Below, in pieces: positions 55,793-63,750 of a stretch of DNA of 64,000 nucleotides. Within the stretch, counting starts at the first letter, position 1, and every line of letters begins with the position of its first letter. The notes beneath the pieces are model-generated. The model did not search any database and was not told the origin of the DNA. It worked only from the letters and a program-made list of their open reading frames with translations. The stretch is from a virus: positions 124,001-188,000 of IMG/VR virus record IMGVR_UViG_3300042430_002694; one strand, 5' to 3'. Both the position numbers and the translations under genes were made by a program.

Positions 55793-55795
55793 ATA
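55788..55795 (+). promoter_or_regulatory. Late promoter box GATAAATA, leaderless
   Basis: Exactly 5 bases before the ATG at 55801; overlaps the upstream stop codon. Confidence 0.62.
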
Positions 55796-55800
55796 ATCCT

Positions 55801-56382
55801 ATGAAGCATATTAAACTTTTTGAGAACTGGTTTCAGGACGTAGAAGATAACGTTGATCGTAAGAGATTTGCGCCTGAGCTAGAACCTGAAGAGACTAAAC
55901 CTGCTGAGACTGAAGAAGACCCGGCTGAACCTGAAGAGGAGAAGCCCGATACTCAGGAAGAACCTAAAGCAGAAGAGCCTACTGAGCCAGAGACATATTC
56001 CGGTTGGTTAAAGACCCAAGCTGGCGTAAGCGAAGTTGTTGAAGCTGAAGAAGGTACAGACAATTCAAATGGTTGGGTTCGCTTGTCAAATGGAGTATCC
56101 ATTCAATGGGAAATCGATATGCGAGACTATCCGTTCCTTTCCGTAAGTTATATGCTTGATAAAAAAGTAATTCAGTTAGCTGATAATCCAGCCGGCGATC
56201 TTGCTCGACAATTCTACAAAGAGGGCCGTGAATACATTCCTAGAGAATGGGAGTCTGTTGTAATTAAAATAGGTGCAGGTGTTCCAGCCTTGATAAAGGA
56301 TGCAATTGCTTCAAACAAGCGACGAATGAAGGAGCAGGACGAGATCTTATCAGGTCAAATCGTTGCAGCTTTTAGCAAATAA
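55801..56382 (+). CDS. Head-targeted protein with acidic Pro/Glu linker
   Basis: 193 residues from the ATG at 55801 (the promoter rules out 55777). Leader MKHIKLFENWFQD. Residues about 25-70 are Pro/Glu/Thr-rich (EETKPAETEEDPAEPEEEKP); the C-terminal 120 residues form a compact domain (GWVRLSNGVSIQWEIDMRDY, VIKIGAGVPALIKDAIAS). Unknown. Confidence 0.72.
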   Translation: MKHIKLFENWFQDVEDNVDRKRFAPELEPEETKPAETEEDPAEPEEEKPDTQEEPKAEEPTEPETYSGWLKTQAGVSEVVEAEEGTDNSNGWVRLSNGVSIQWEIDMRDYPFLSVSYMLDKKVIQLADNPAGDLARQFYKEGREYIPREWESVVIKIGAGVPALIKDAIASNKRRMKEQDEILSGQIVAAFSK

Positions 56383-56385
56383 ATA
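56378..56385 (+). promoter_or_regulatory. Late promoter box AATAAATA, leaderless
   Basis: Exactly 5 bases before the ATG at 56391; overlaps the upstream stop codon. Confidence 0.62.
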
Positions 56386-56390
56386 ACTCT

Positions 56391-56705
56391 ATGAAGCAGC
56401 ACGTAAACCTATTCGAAGAATTCGATAACGACCAAGAAGAATTAAAATCCATGGGCTTCCGTAGCAAGCCAGACGGTTCACCTGACGAAAGATTCGACGA
56501 AGCTGTATCAGAGTGGTATCAAGATCCTGAAGTAACTGCAGCAATCGCTCTTCTTAAAAGAAAATCAACTGAAATCCTTGAAAAATGGATAGATTTTTCA
56601 GACGATGAGGATGAAACTGAATTTGACCAACGAGTATCATGGGTATACGACAATGGAGTTGATGACGTAGGCTGGTTTGAATTCGTAACAATGCTTGATA
56701 ATTAA
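56391..56705 (+). CDS. Head-targeted acidic protein
   Basis: 104 residues, leader-like MKQHVNLFEEFDNDQEE, then LKSMGFRSKPDGSPDERF. Similar in size, acidity and layout to the protein at 54036. Ends before a terminator. Unknown. Confidence 0.65.
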   Translation: MKQHVNLFEEFDNDQEELKSMGFRSKPDGSPDERFDEAVSEWYQDPEVTAAIALLKRKSTEILEKWIDFSDDEDETEFDQRVSWVYDNGVDDVGWFEFVTMLDN

Positions 56706-56728
56706 TTACTACTATATAAAATTAAAGC

Positions 56729-56752
56729 AAAGGCTTCCACATGGAAGCCTTT
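56729..56752 (+). terminator. Rho-independent terminator
   Basis: Stem AAAGGCTTCC/GGAAGCCTTT with loop ACAT. Confidence 0.8.
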
Positions 56753-56769
56753 GTTGGTATAGTAGAATA

Positions 56770-57294
56770 ATGGAATACGAACAACTCATTCAAGGCTGTA
56801 TTGAAAACAATAGAGAATACCAAAAGACCCTGTTCGATAAGTTTGCTGGTAAATTCATGACTATCGCAAAGAGGTACATGAAAGACCCTATGTTAGCCGA
56901 AGACGTATTGATGGAAGGATTTTATAAAATATACAAGAATCTTGGGAAATTCAAAGGAGAAGGTTCCTTTGAAGGGTGGATGAGACGAATCATCGTGAAT
57001 ACTGCGCTTACTAAACTCAAGCAGAACAAGCACGAGTTTAATGAGTGTAACTTAGTAACAGCGGAGGCAGTCAGTATAGATCCAACTTACTATGAAACAG
57101 CATCAGCCGAAGAGTTAATGTCTCTGATTAGCACTCTTCCGATTGGATATCGTACCGTTTTTAACATGTACGTAATTGACGGATTTTCCCATAGGGAAAT
57201 TGCAAAGGAACTTAACATACAAGAAGCCTCAAGTAGATCACAGCTATTTAAGGCAAAGGATTTTTTACAAAAACGAATAAACCCAAATACATGA
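56770..57294 (+). CDS. ECF-type sigma factor
   Basis: 174 residues from the ATG at 56770. Region 2 (YQKTLFDKFAGKFMTIAKRY, LAEDVLMEGFYKIYKNLGKF, SFEGWMRRIIVNTAL) and region 4 (GYRTVFNMYVIDGFSHREIA, KELNIQEASSRSQLFKAKDF) are typical of Bacteroidota ECF factors; the SHREIA...SRSQL signature is characteristic. It is the third sigma factor in the window and may recognise the late boxes or a host stress class. No anti-sigma gene is seen. Confidence 0.93.
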   Translation: MEYEQLIQGCIENNREYQKTLFDKFAGKFMTIAKRYMKDPMLAEDVLMEGFYKIYKNLGKFKGEGSFEGWMRRIIVNTALTKLKQNKHEFNECNLVTAEAVSIDPTYYETASAEELMSLISTLPIGYRTVFNMYVIDGFSHREIAKELNIQEASSRSQLFKAKDFLQKRINPNT

Positions 57295-57383
57295 AAAATT
57301 GGAAATCAAATGATTGGCTCGGATTCTTGCTTGTTGCAGGATGGTTCGTCTTTATCGCTTGGATTGCTATCAAGTTCGGATAG
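57291..57383 (+). CDS. Single-helix membrane peptide
   Basis: 30 residues (WLGFLLVAGWFVFIAWIAIK), overlapping the sigma-factor stop by ATGA. Could tether or modulate the sigma factor, but this is only suggested by coupling. Confidence 0.5.
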   Translation: MKNWKSNDWLGFLLVAGWFVFIAWIAIKFG

Positions 57384-57389
57384 CCCACG

Positions 57390-57397
57390 GATAAATA
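57390..57397 (+). promoter_or_regulatory. Late promoter box GATAAATA
   Basis: 20 bases upstream of the ATG at 57418; heads the long cargo-gene run. Confidence 0.55.
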
Positions 57398-57417
57398 ACC
57401 AAAAGAATTAATCTTTA

Positions 57418-57642
57418 ATGCAACATATTAAATTATTCGAACAATTTATAGCAGAATTCACAATGACTGAGCCGATTGTTAAACCTGCGCCAGTTAAAGA
57501 GCCTAGCACTCGACCTGCAACTAGACCCAAACCTAGTCCAATTCCTAGCAAACAACCGTTTAAACAACCTGAGCCAGCTAAGGCTCAAGCTGAGGATGTA
57601 ATTGCTCGCCTAAAAAGTCTAGAATCAAATGAAGAGCTTTAA
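57418..57642 (+). CDS. Small head-targeted proline-rich protein
   Basis: 74 residues: leader MQHIKLFEQFIAEF (cleavage IAE-F), then a Pro/Lys/Thr-rich basic stretch (APVKEPSTRPATRPKPSPIP) and a short helix. It resembles small T4 internal proteins in build. Overlaps the next gene by 14 bases. Confidence 0.72.
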   Translation: MQHIKLFEQFIAEFTMTEPIVKPAPVKEPSTRPATRPKPSPIPSKQPFKQPEPAKAQAEDVIARLKSLESNEEL

Positions 57643-58987
57643 AACATTCTTAAATGAAGCTGACATTCGTCAGAACCCAGCAATAACTCCAGAATACTTA
57701 GGATCTCTTGATAAACGAGCAGAACAGAGCGCTCGTGAAGTTGAACAGAGACACGGTCGAGATATGGGTAGCCTAATGAGAGCTGTCCGTGAAGTACAGA
57801 TGTTACAACGCGGTAAAGAACGCCAGCTTGAAGAGTTAACTACTTCAGTAATCCTAAGCCAGTACGGTTCAATTCTTGGAGAAACTGAGTTAGACATTAA
57901 GATTCCAAACGATCCTCGTGAAATGAAAGCGAAGATGAAGGAGACTGATGACGACGATCAAGAAGATCAGGACAAACCCAATTTCAAAGAGATTGAGGAT
58001 GAGGATACTAAAACAGCAATCAATAAACGTAAGATCCTAAACATGATCGCTCAAGGCGAAGCCATTAATTCAAAGAAGATGTTAATGGGCGATGAGAACA
58101 TGGAAGGTCTAACTCAATTATTTGGAGAGGCTAATGCCCGTAAAATGGTAGAGCTGCTAGTTACGATTACTGATATTTGTAATGCTAGAGACTGGAGAAT
58201 ACCTGAAGAGGTTGGAGCAAAAATGATTGAGCAAGGAGATTCCCTTGCCGGTATTTCAAAAATTGAATGGAAACCTAAATCTAAAAAGGATAACGATGAT
58301 GATCAAGGTCAAGAAGACGGAGAGTCTGAAGAAGAGACAGTTGACGAAACGACTGTTCCTACCTTAGTTATTAGAGGAATGGACCAAGCAATGTTATTCC
58401 ATGAATCTATTAAAGCAATTTGGGGACTGATTAATCAAGGAGGTCTTGCTAATCTAGACGATGAGACTATCCGAAAAGTGTTCATGAATACTGATACTGC
58501 CGCTGACGAAGTACAGGATCTTAAACGTGCTAAATTAACTGCAGCTGATCTTAGAGATTTTATCCAATCTTTCGAAGAAGTATTTGATATTGAAAACGGT
58601 AGAGAATACGTATGGGGTAAAATGATTGACTCAACAGTCGTATCTGATTCTGACTTCTTGGACCTAATGAAATTAATATTCACAGCAGCTCCGTTATACA
58701 GAACAGTTGGCGAACAGGAACCTCAATACACAGAGTCTGAAATCGCTGCTGCTAAAGAATCTTTTCCTAAAGCCAAAGCCATAGTAAATAACTTGATCCG
58801 TCTAATTAAACAGGAACTTGCTGATTGGGAAGACTCTCAATCTGATTCTAGCTACGATGAGCCTGACTTTACTATGCCAGCCAACGATAGAGAACTTGAT
58901 CAAGTTGATATTCAGAACATGATTGATGCAGCTCTAGATAATAGAGACTTCGCTGAAGTTGAAAGGTTAAGTAACTTACTTAAATAA
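57629..58987 (+). CDS. Head-targeted structural or scaffold-type protein
   Basis: 452 residues, leader MKSFKTFLNEA (almost the T4 sequence). Helical with acidic linkers (DDDDQEDQDK near 110; DNDDDQGQEDGESEEETVDE near 225). The middle, ILNMIAQGEAINSKKMLMGD ... ITDICNARDWRIPEE, reads like a core protein rather than an enzyme. Prohead core or internal scaffold is the best guess. Confidence 0.72.
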   Translation: MKSFKTFLNEADIRQNPAITPEYLGSLDKRAEQSAREVEQRHGRDMGSLMRAVREVQMLQRGKERQLEELTTSVILSQYGSILGETELDIKIPNDPREMKAKMKETDDDDQEDQDKPNFKEIEDEDTKTAINKRKILNMIAQGEAINSKKMLMGDENMEGLTQLFGEANARKMVELLVTITDICNARDWRIPEEVGAKMIEQGDSLAGISKIEWKPKSKKDNDDDQGQEDGESEEETVDETTVPTLVIRGMDQAMLFHESIKAIWGLINQGGLANLDDETIRKVFMNTDTAADEVQDLKRAKLTAADLRDFIQSFEEVFDIENGREYVWGKMIDSTVVSDSDFLDLMKLIFTAAPLYRTVGEQEPQYTESEIAAAKESFPKAKAIVNNLIRLIKQELADWEDSQSDSSYDEPDFTMPANDRELDQVDIQNMIDAALDNRDFAEVERLSNLLK

Positions 58988-58990
58988 GTA

Positions 58991-59836
58991 ATGAAGCATC
59001 TTAAGATATTTGAAAGTTGGGTCAACGAATCCCTTACTGCTGATCAAATCGCTGATAAAATTCAAATAGCCGTTGCTGGTTCAGGAACTGCAGAGGGTGA
59101 TTTAGTATCAGCAATCAAGTCTATTCCCGATGCTGCATCCATGGTTCGTGTAAACAAAGCACTTAAAACCGGGTTCGATACAAAGAGCTGGGATTACGCA
59201 AGTGTTGGCGATGCAATTACCGGAGAACTTGGATCCTTTGATCAAGATTACTTGGATCAAATCAACACTCACATAAAGAATATTAGAGCTGAGAAGTACT
59301 TAGGATCTTTCGTTGCTCCTCCTCCACCTGAAGATACAGTATTAAAGGTTATTGAGCCTAGGGTAATCCAACATGAAGGCTACAAACCAAAGAAGTACAT
59401 AGACTCTAAAGGAAATCCAACAGTCGGTGTAGGATTCAATCTAAACCGCTCTGACTCAACGTCAATGCTTAGGTCAGTTGGTGCAAATCCAATAAAGATA
59501 AAGTCAGGCCAGTCTGCATTAACCGATCAGCAGATTAAAGCTCTTCTGCATACTGATCTTCAAGCCGCAAAGTCTTTAGCTAAAACTTTAGTATCAGATA
59601 ATGGGAAAGTCAGCATAGCTAAAGTTTGGCCAAGCTTGCCACAATCAGTACAAGGAGTCTTAATTGAAATGGTATTTAATTTAGGAGCTAAAGGCCTATC
59701 TGAGTTTAACACGTTTCTACTTCACATAGCTTCAAAGAATTTCAAGGCTGCATCCAAAGAGATGTTAAATTCTTCATGGGCAAAACAGGTCGGTAATCGA
59801 GCAATAACTCTATCTAACATTGTTAAATCTGCATAA
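58991..59836 (+). CDS. Head-targeted T4-type lysozyme (GH24)
   Basis: 281 residues. Leader MKHLKIFESWVNES. Residues 20-100 (AVAGSGTAEGDLVSAIKSIP, DAITGELGSFDQDYLDQI) look like an annexin-type helical repeat. From 115 on is a GH24 lysozyme: Glu129, Asp138 and Thr144 have exactly the 9- and 6-residue spacing of T4 lysozyme Glu11-Asp20-Thr26 (HEGYKPKKYIDSKGNPTVGV), ending SSWAKQVGNRAITLSNIV. It cleaves peptidoglycan glycan strands. The leader suggests delivery from the head, not cytoplasmic lysis. Confidence 0.9.
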   Translation: MKHLKIFESWVNESLTADQIADKIQIAVAGSGTAEGDLVSAIKSIPDAASMVRVNKALKTGFDTKSWDYASVGDAITGELGSFDQDYLDQINTHIKNIRAEKYLGSFVAPPPPEDTVLKVIEPRVIQHEGYKPKKYIDSKGNPTVGVGFNLNRSDSTSMLRSVGANPIKIKSGQSALTDQQIKALLHTDLQAAKSLAKTLVSDNGKVSIAKVWPSLPQSVQGVLIEMVFNLGAKGLSEFNTFLLHIASKNFKAASKEMLNSSWAKQVGNRAITLSNIVKSA

Positions 59837-59857
59837 CTTTAGTATATTATTACTAAG

Positions 59858-60280
59858 ATGATAGCAGAAAACCGAAAAGCCCGACACGAATACACATTTT
59901 TAGAGACATGGACCGCTGGGATCTCCTTAACTGGATCAGAGGTCAAGTCAATTAAGGCGGGTAACCTTGACTTTACTGGATCCTGGTGCGAACTTCGGTC
60001 AGGTGAATGCTTCTGTCGAGAACTGTACATAAAAGAATCAACCTCAGCATACAGTCACCAAGGTAAACGAGAGAGGAAGCTACTCTTAACTAAAAAGGAA
60101 CTAAAGAAACTAAATAAACTGATGGACAGGGGCCTCACAATCGTTCCAGTAAAGATCTTCGTTAACTCGTCAGGTTTAATTAAGATTGCGATTGCTCTAG
60201 CCAAAGGAAAGAAGGATTGGGATAAGCGACATGTTATTAAAGAACGAGATCTCAGCCGAGCTTTAACCTCTGAATACTAG
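59858..60280 (+). CDS. smpB: SsrA-binding protein SmpB
   Basis: 140 residues following SmpB throughout: NRKARHEYTFLETWTAGISL, TGSEVKSIKAGNLDF, KRERKLLLTKKELKKL, GKKDWDKRHVIKERD. In bacteria it carries tmRNA to stalled ribosomes; its tail enters the mRNA channel. Here the tail after KERD is only 9 residues (E. coli has about 17), so ribosome entry may differ. It sits alone in a run of cargo genes behind TATATT at 59843. Four tRNA-like RNAs in the window are possible partners. Confidence 0.93.
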   Translation: MIAENRKARHEYTFLETWTAGISLTGSEVKSIKAGNLDFTGSWCELRSGECFCRELYIKESTSAYSHQGKRERKLLLTKKELKKLNKLMDRGLTIVPVKIFVNSSGLIKIAIALAKGKKDWDKRHVIKERDLSRALTSEY

Positions 60281-60288
60281 AATAAATA
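60281..60288 (+). promoter_or_regulatory. Late promoter box AATAAATA
   Basis: 21 bases upstream of the ATG at 60310, directly after the smpB stop. Confidence 0.5.
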
Positions 60289-60309
60289 ACCCTGAAATAA
60301 TTACATTAA

Positions 60310-61143
60310 ATGCCAAAGTACATTAAATTATTTGAAGCTTTCCAAAACGAAGCCCAAGCATATAAGTTCGATCCAACTAAATCAGTCTTAACTGGAGCTG
60401 CAGTATACAGTGCTGGAACATCATACGCTAAATTTACACTAGGTCGAATCTATATTGCGACTGAAGATAATGAATCCACCAAAAAAGCACCAGGAAACGT
60501 ATTAGTCCTTTTAACGGCTAAGAACAAGGACGTTGAGAAAAAACTTACTGATCTTGGTGGAGTGGCTGCGGCTCTTCAAGCTAGCGAAATTAACGAACCG
60601 CCTGCAGCTGGAGGTGGAGTCTACAAGTATCAAGCATCCTACATATTTAATTTAACTGATCCAGTTGCAGGAGATCAAATTCTTGGTAAAATTGCAGCTG
60701 CTATTAACACAGCACCGACTGGTTCAACTGGAACAAGCGGTACAGCTGGAACTGCTGGAAGCAAGGGAGATTACGCAGAAGGTTTCTTTGGAAAAGATAT
60801 TATGACAGCTTTTAGATCGCATGTCGCCGATGTTACTGGAGTTGCATATCAAGCAGCAACCAGTATTCCAGCGTATCAAGCATCTCTTCAAAACAAGGAA
60901 CTAAACAAGAGACTTAATTCGGATGCTGAATTTTTAAAGTTAATGAAAGAGGTTGAAGAGCAAGCTAAGTTAACAAACGTTGTTGACTTTACTACTGGAA
61001 AAACGAAGGATGGAAAGATCGATGCAAAATATCTTGAAATAAGAAAAAAGGTTGCAGCTAGAACTGAAGTAATTAAAAGTCAGTTAATGAATGCTGGTTC
61101 TACCGGTACATCAGGTACGGCTGGTACCGCAGGTAAAATCTAA
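60310..61143 (+). CDS. Head-targeted protein with duplicated Gly/Ser/Thr linker
   Basis: 277 residues. Leader MPKYIKLFEAFQNEA. A nearly identical linker, GSTGTSGTAGTAG, occurs at about 137-150 and again at the C-terminus, flanking a helical domain (VTGVAYQAATSIPAYQASLQ, FLKLMKEVEEQAKL). The front domain is beta-rich. Unknown. Confidence 0.7.
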   Translation: MPKYIKLFEAFQNEAQAYKFDPTKSVLTGAAVYSAGTSYAKFTLGRIYIATEDNESTKKAPGNVLVLLTAKNKDVEKKLTDLGGVAAALQASEINEPPAAGGGVYKYQASYIFNLTDPVAGDQILGKIAAAINTAPTGSTGTSGTAGTAGSKGDYAEGFFGKDIMTAFRSHVADVTGVAYQAATSIPAYQASLQNKELNKRLNSDAEFLKLMKEVEEQAKLTNVVDFTTGKTKDGKIDAKYLEIRKKVAARTEVIKSQLMNAGSTGTSGTAGTAGKI

Positions 61144-61153
61144 TTAATTGTTA

Positions 61154-62293
61154 ATGAAGCACTTACAACTGTTTGAAAACTGGAAAGACGAATTATCTAC
61201 AAGCCAATCTCAATTGGCTGAGCTCGATGCTCTGCGCGATTTCGCAATTATATCAGCAGACGATTACGCTCAACAAGGAAAGGCTCTTCTGAGCAAGATC
61301 GCTGGAATTAATCGTAAACTTCTTAAAGACGCTGATGCGACTCATCCTCGATGGTCAGCTGAGTGGTTAGCTGAAATTTCTGAGTACCCTTCTCTTACTT
61401 GGTTAACTGATTCGCTAGCTTCGCCTGAATTACAGTCACTATTGGCAAAAGGATTTTATCCATGTTCAAGTAATATTCAACTGGGAAACCGTACCTTAAT
61501 GCTATCTAAAAATCCTAACTATTCTCCATTAACTGATACAGCAATTGGATTCTTTTCTTCAATTAATGTAGTACGTCGAATCGTGCAGAAGCCTAATCCT
61601 AAGATGACTTACATGGATCAAAAGCTTAAAGAACTAGATGGAGGTCTTTCTCCAGTAGAGTTCATGAAGCAGGCAAGTCTATGGGTTCAGGAGAATTTAG
61701 TTCTAGAAGTAGACTACCTTCCAAGTAAAAGAGCTTATGCAAGTGATGTAAAGAAAGAGAATCAAGTCGAATTAATGTATTCAACTCTTGAGACTAAATT
61801 TGCAGAGCGCGGCGTTAATTTAGATAGAACACAAATTAAAGCTCTTCCAATTCGAGGTCTGTATCACGGGTCAGTTGAGATGGCAAAATTAATAAAGCTG
61901 CTACAAAAGCAAACCGATCAGTCAAAACCTCTTGAGCTGCCGTTAAACGAGTGGAGTAAATACACTCAGTCAGAAATAGATGCAATGTCTAATCCTAATT
62001 TAGTATGGACCGTTTCAGCAAACGGCCAGCTCCGATTTGGGTTAGGCTACCCTTACGACAACAATATCCCAACCGATATTAGCAGATTAAATATCAAGCT
62101 TGAGTCTACGACTATTCTTGATTACGTATCGGCTGCTAGTACTCAGGTTACGAATCAGTTATTAACTAAATTATCTCAAGCTGGACTGCAATTCATACAG
62201 AAGCTTGAGTGTCCAACTGAAGAGATTGACTTGGACATGTACCCAACTATTCAAGTTAATGAAATCAAAAATATCAGAGACCAACGTCGATGA
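61154..62293 (+). CDS. Head-targeted protein, unknown function
   Basis: 379 residues from the ATG at 61154 (the TTG at 61148 is less likely). Leader MKHLQLFENWKDE. The body is helical (LDALRDFAIISADDYAQQGK, WSAEWLAEISEYPSLTWLTD), with no catalytic motif. Overlaps the next gene by 4 bases (ATGA). Probably structural cargo. Confidence 0.7.
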   Translation: MKHLQLFENWKDELSTSQSQLAELDALRDFAIISADDYAQQGKALLSKIAGINRKLLKDADATHPRWSAEWLAEISEYPSLTWLTDSLASPELQSLLAKGFYPCSSNIQLGNRTLMLSKNPNYSPLTDTAIGFFSSINVVRRIVQKPNPKMTYMDQKLKELDGGLSPVEFMKQASLWVQENLVLEVDYLPSKRAYASDVKKENQVELMYSTLETKFAERGVNLDRTQIKALPIRGLYHGSVEMAKLIKLLQKQTDQSKPLELPLNEWSKYTQSEIDAMSNPNLVWTVSANGQLRFGLGYPYDNNIPTDISRLNIKLESTTILDYVSAASTQVTNQLLTKLSQAGLQFIQKLECPTEEIDLDMYPTIQVNEIKNIRDQRR

Positions 62294-63726
62294 AACACAT
62301 ACAGCTATACGAAAGCTGGATATTTGAGAATGTCCAAGCAGCAAAAGCATACATGCTTAAGAGAGCAGCACAGTCTCTAGGAAAAGAAGTAAGTGAACTT
62401 ACTCCTGAGGAACAGACTCGTGCTCTAAACAATCGTCAATACCTAGAAGTACTTGAATTACTTGGTCAAAAATACAATGGTTACTTAGGAACTTTCGTTA
62501 AATTCCATTTCGAACAGAGAATTTCAGTAGACCAATTGAAACAACTATTGGACCAAATGATTAAGTACCGTCAACTAGTTAGCACTCTTCCATATACACT
62601 AGATGCCTATTCAAACGGAAATCCTGAACCTGGATCTACAGTTTCAGGTTTTGAAGCGCTAATGGACCAGTTCAGAACATTTGAATTTAATTCCAAAGGT
62701 AAATGGATAATTGATGCTCTTCCTAGAGAACTTAGAGATCAGGCTCGTGCTCTTGATCCGGAAAAACAAAAGGAACTTATTCGTATTGGTTGGACAATCG
62801 CTGATCAGGGCGAAGCTATTCAAAAGAGAGTAATGTCCAAAGTTGCTCGCTACCGAACTATTCAAGATTTCATGAAGTATGCATTAGATATTTCAAGCTC
62901 AGATGAAGGTTCTCAAAAATTAGTAGCTCAAGCTGAAAGTCTTTCTCCTGAAATTCAGGTAATGTACGATGATAATAATTACGTGGTCTTTTCAGTTAGG
63001 ACTGAAGCTGCACAGAAAGCAATATTCCGTATGGCTAACTGGTGTCTAAACACTGGAAGTTGGGACTCTTATGTAAGTCGTGGAGTTCAATTAAATATCC
63101 TTAACTTTAATGTTCCGAATAGTGATCCAATGTTTGTAACTGGAACAACAGTCCTTGCCTCAGACTCAAGTGTTAAAGCGTCACACGATGCAAACGACCG
63201 CAATATAAAGAAAGATTCTGATCCAGCTACTCATTTACAAATGAACGGCTATCCGGAAGATCTTGTTAATCAAGTAATTGCACTACTTCCGTCTGAGATA
63301 GTGGTGAAGACTGTTCTTGCAAATATTATGTCTAAAGCAGGAGTTGATGCAAAGATCCAATCACTTGCGGTTGCAGGTCATGATCTAGAAACCCTAACTG
63401 ATCCAGTCGCTAGAGAACAGGTTGAAAGAGATTTGCTAATTATTATTGATAACGAATTTGAATCAGAGAATTTCTCAACTGAAGCAATGTTGGAAGGATT
63501 CAAGAAACATGGAATACTTTCAATGTTCGCTGCTAAGCTATACCATAAACTTCTAGTAGGTAAAATCTCTCAAGAAGATGTTGATGCAATCTTTGCTAAG
63601 ACAGAAAGAGGCTTTGAACTCTTAACCAGAAATGTAAACAACTGGCCTGATCCAAAGATTAAGGCAAAGATTACTGCCGTGCTTGCCGCGAAAGATCAAA
63701 TTCTGAATTTAGCAAGAACTGTCTAA
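62290..63726 (+). CDS. Head-targeted protein, unknown function
   Basis: 478 residues. Leader MKHIQLYESWIFEN. The body is helical with one beta-rich part near 215-280 (VMYDDNNYVVFSVRTEAAQK, FRMANWCLNTGSWDSYVSRG) that reads like a small compact domain. No enzyme motif recognised. It ends the run of head-targeted genes that starts at 57418. Confidence 0.7.
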   Translation: MKHIQLYESWIFENVQAAKAYMLKRAAQSLGKEVSELTPEEQTRALNNRQYLEVLELLGQKYNGYLGTFVKFHFEQRISVDQLKQLLDQMIKYRQLVSTLPYTLDAYSNGNPEPGSTVSGFEALMDQFRTFEFNSKGKWIIDALPRELRDQARALDPEKQKELIRIGWTIADQGEAIQKRVMSKVARYRTIQDFMKYALDISSSDEGSQKLVAQAESLSPEIQVMYDDNNYVVFSVRTEAAQKAIFRMANWCLNTGSWDSYVSRGVQLNILNFNVPNSDPMFVTGTTVLASDSSVKASHDANDRNIKKDSDPATHLQMNGYPEDLVNQVIALLPSEIVVKTVLANIMSKAGVDAKIQSLAVAGHDLETLTDPVAREQVERDLLIIIDNEFESENFSTEAMLEGFKKHGILSMFAAKLYHKLLVGKISQEDVDAIFAKTERGFELLTRNVNNWPDPKIKAKITAVLAAKDQILNLARTV

Positions 63727-63737
63727 GACTTATTTAG

Positions 63738-63743
63738 TATAAT
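63738..63743 (+). promoter_or_regulatory. TATAAT promoter, leaderless arrangement
   Basis: TATAAT, 7 bases, ATG at 63751. Confidence 0.6.
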
Positions 63744-63750
63744 AGTCTTA

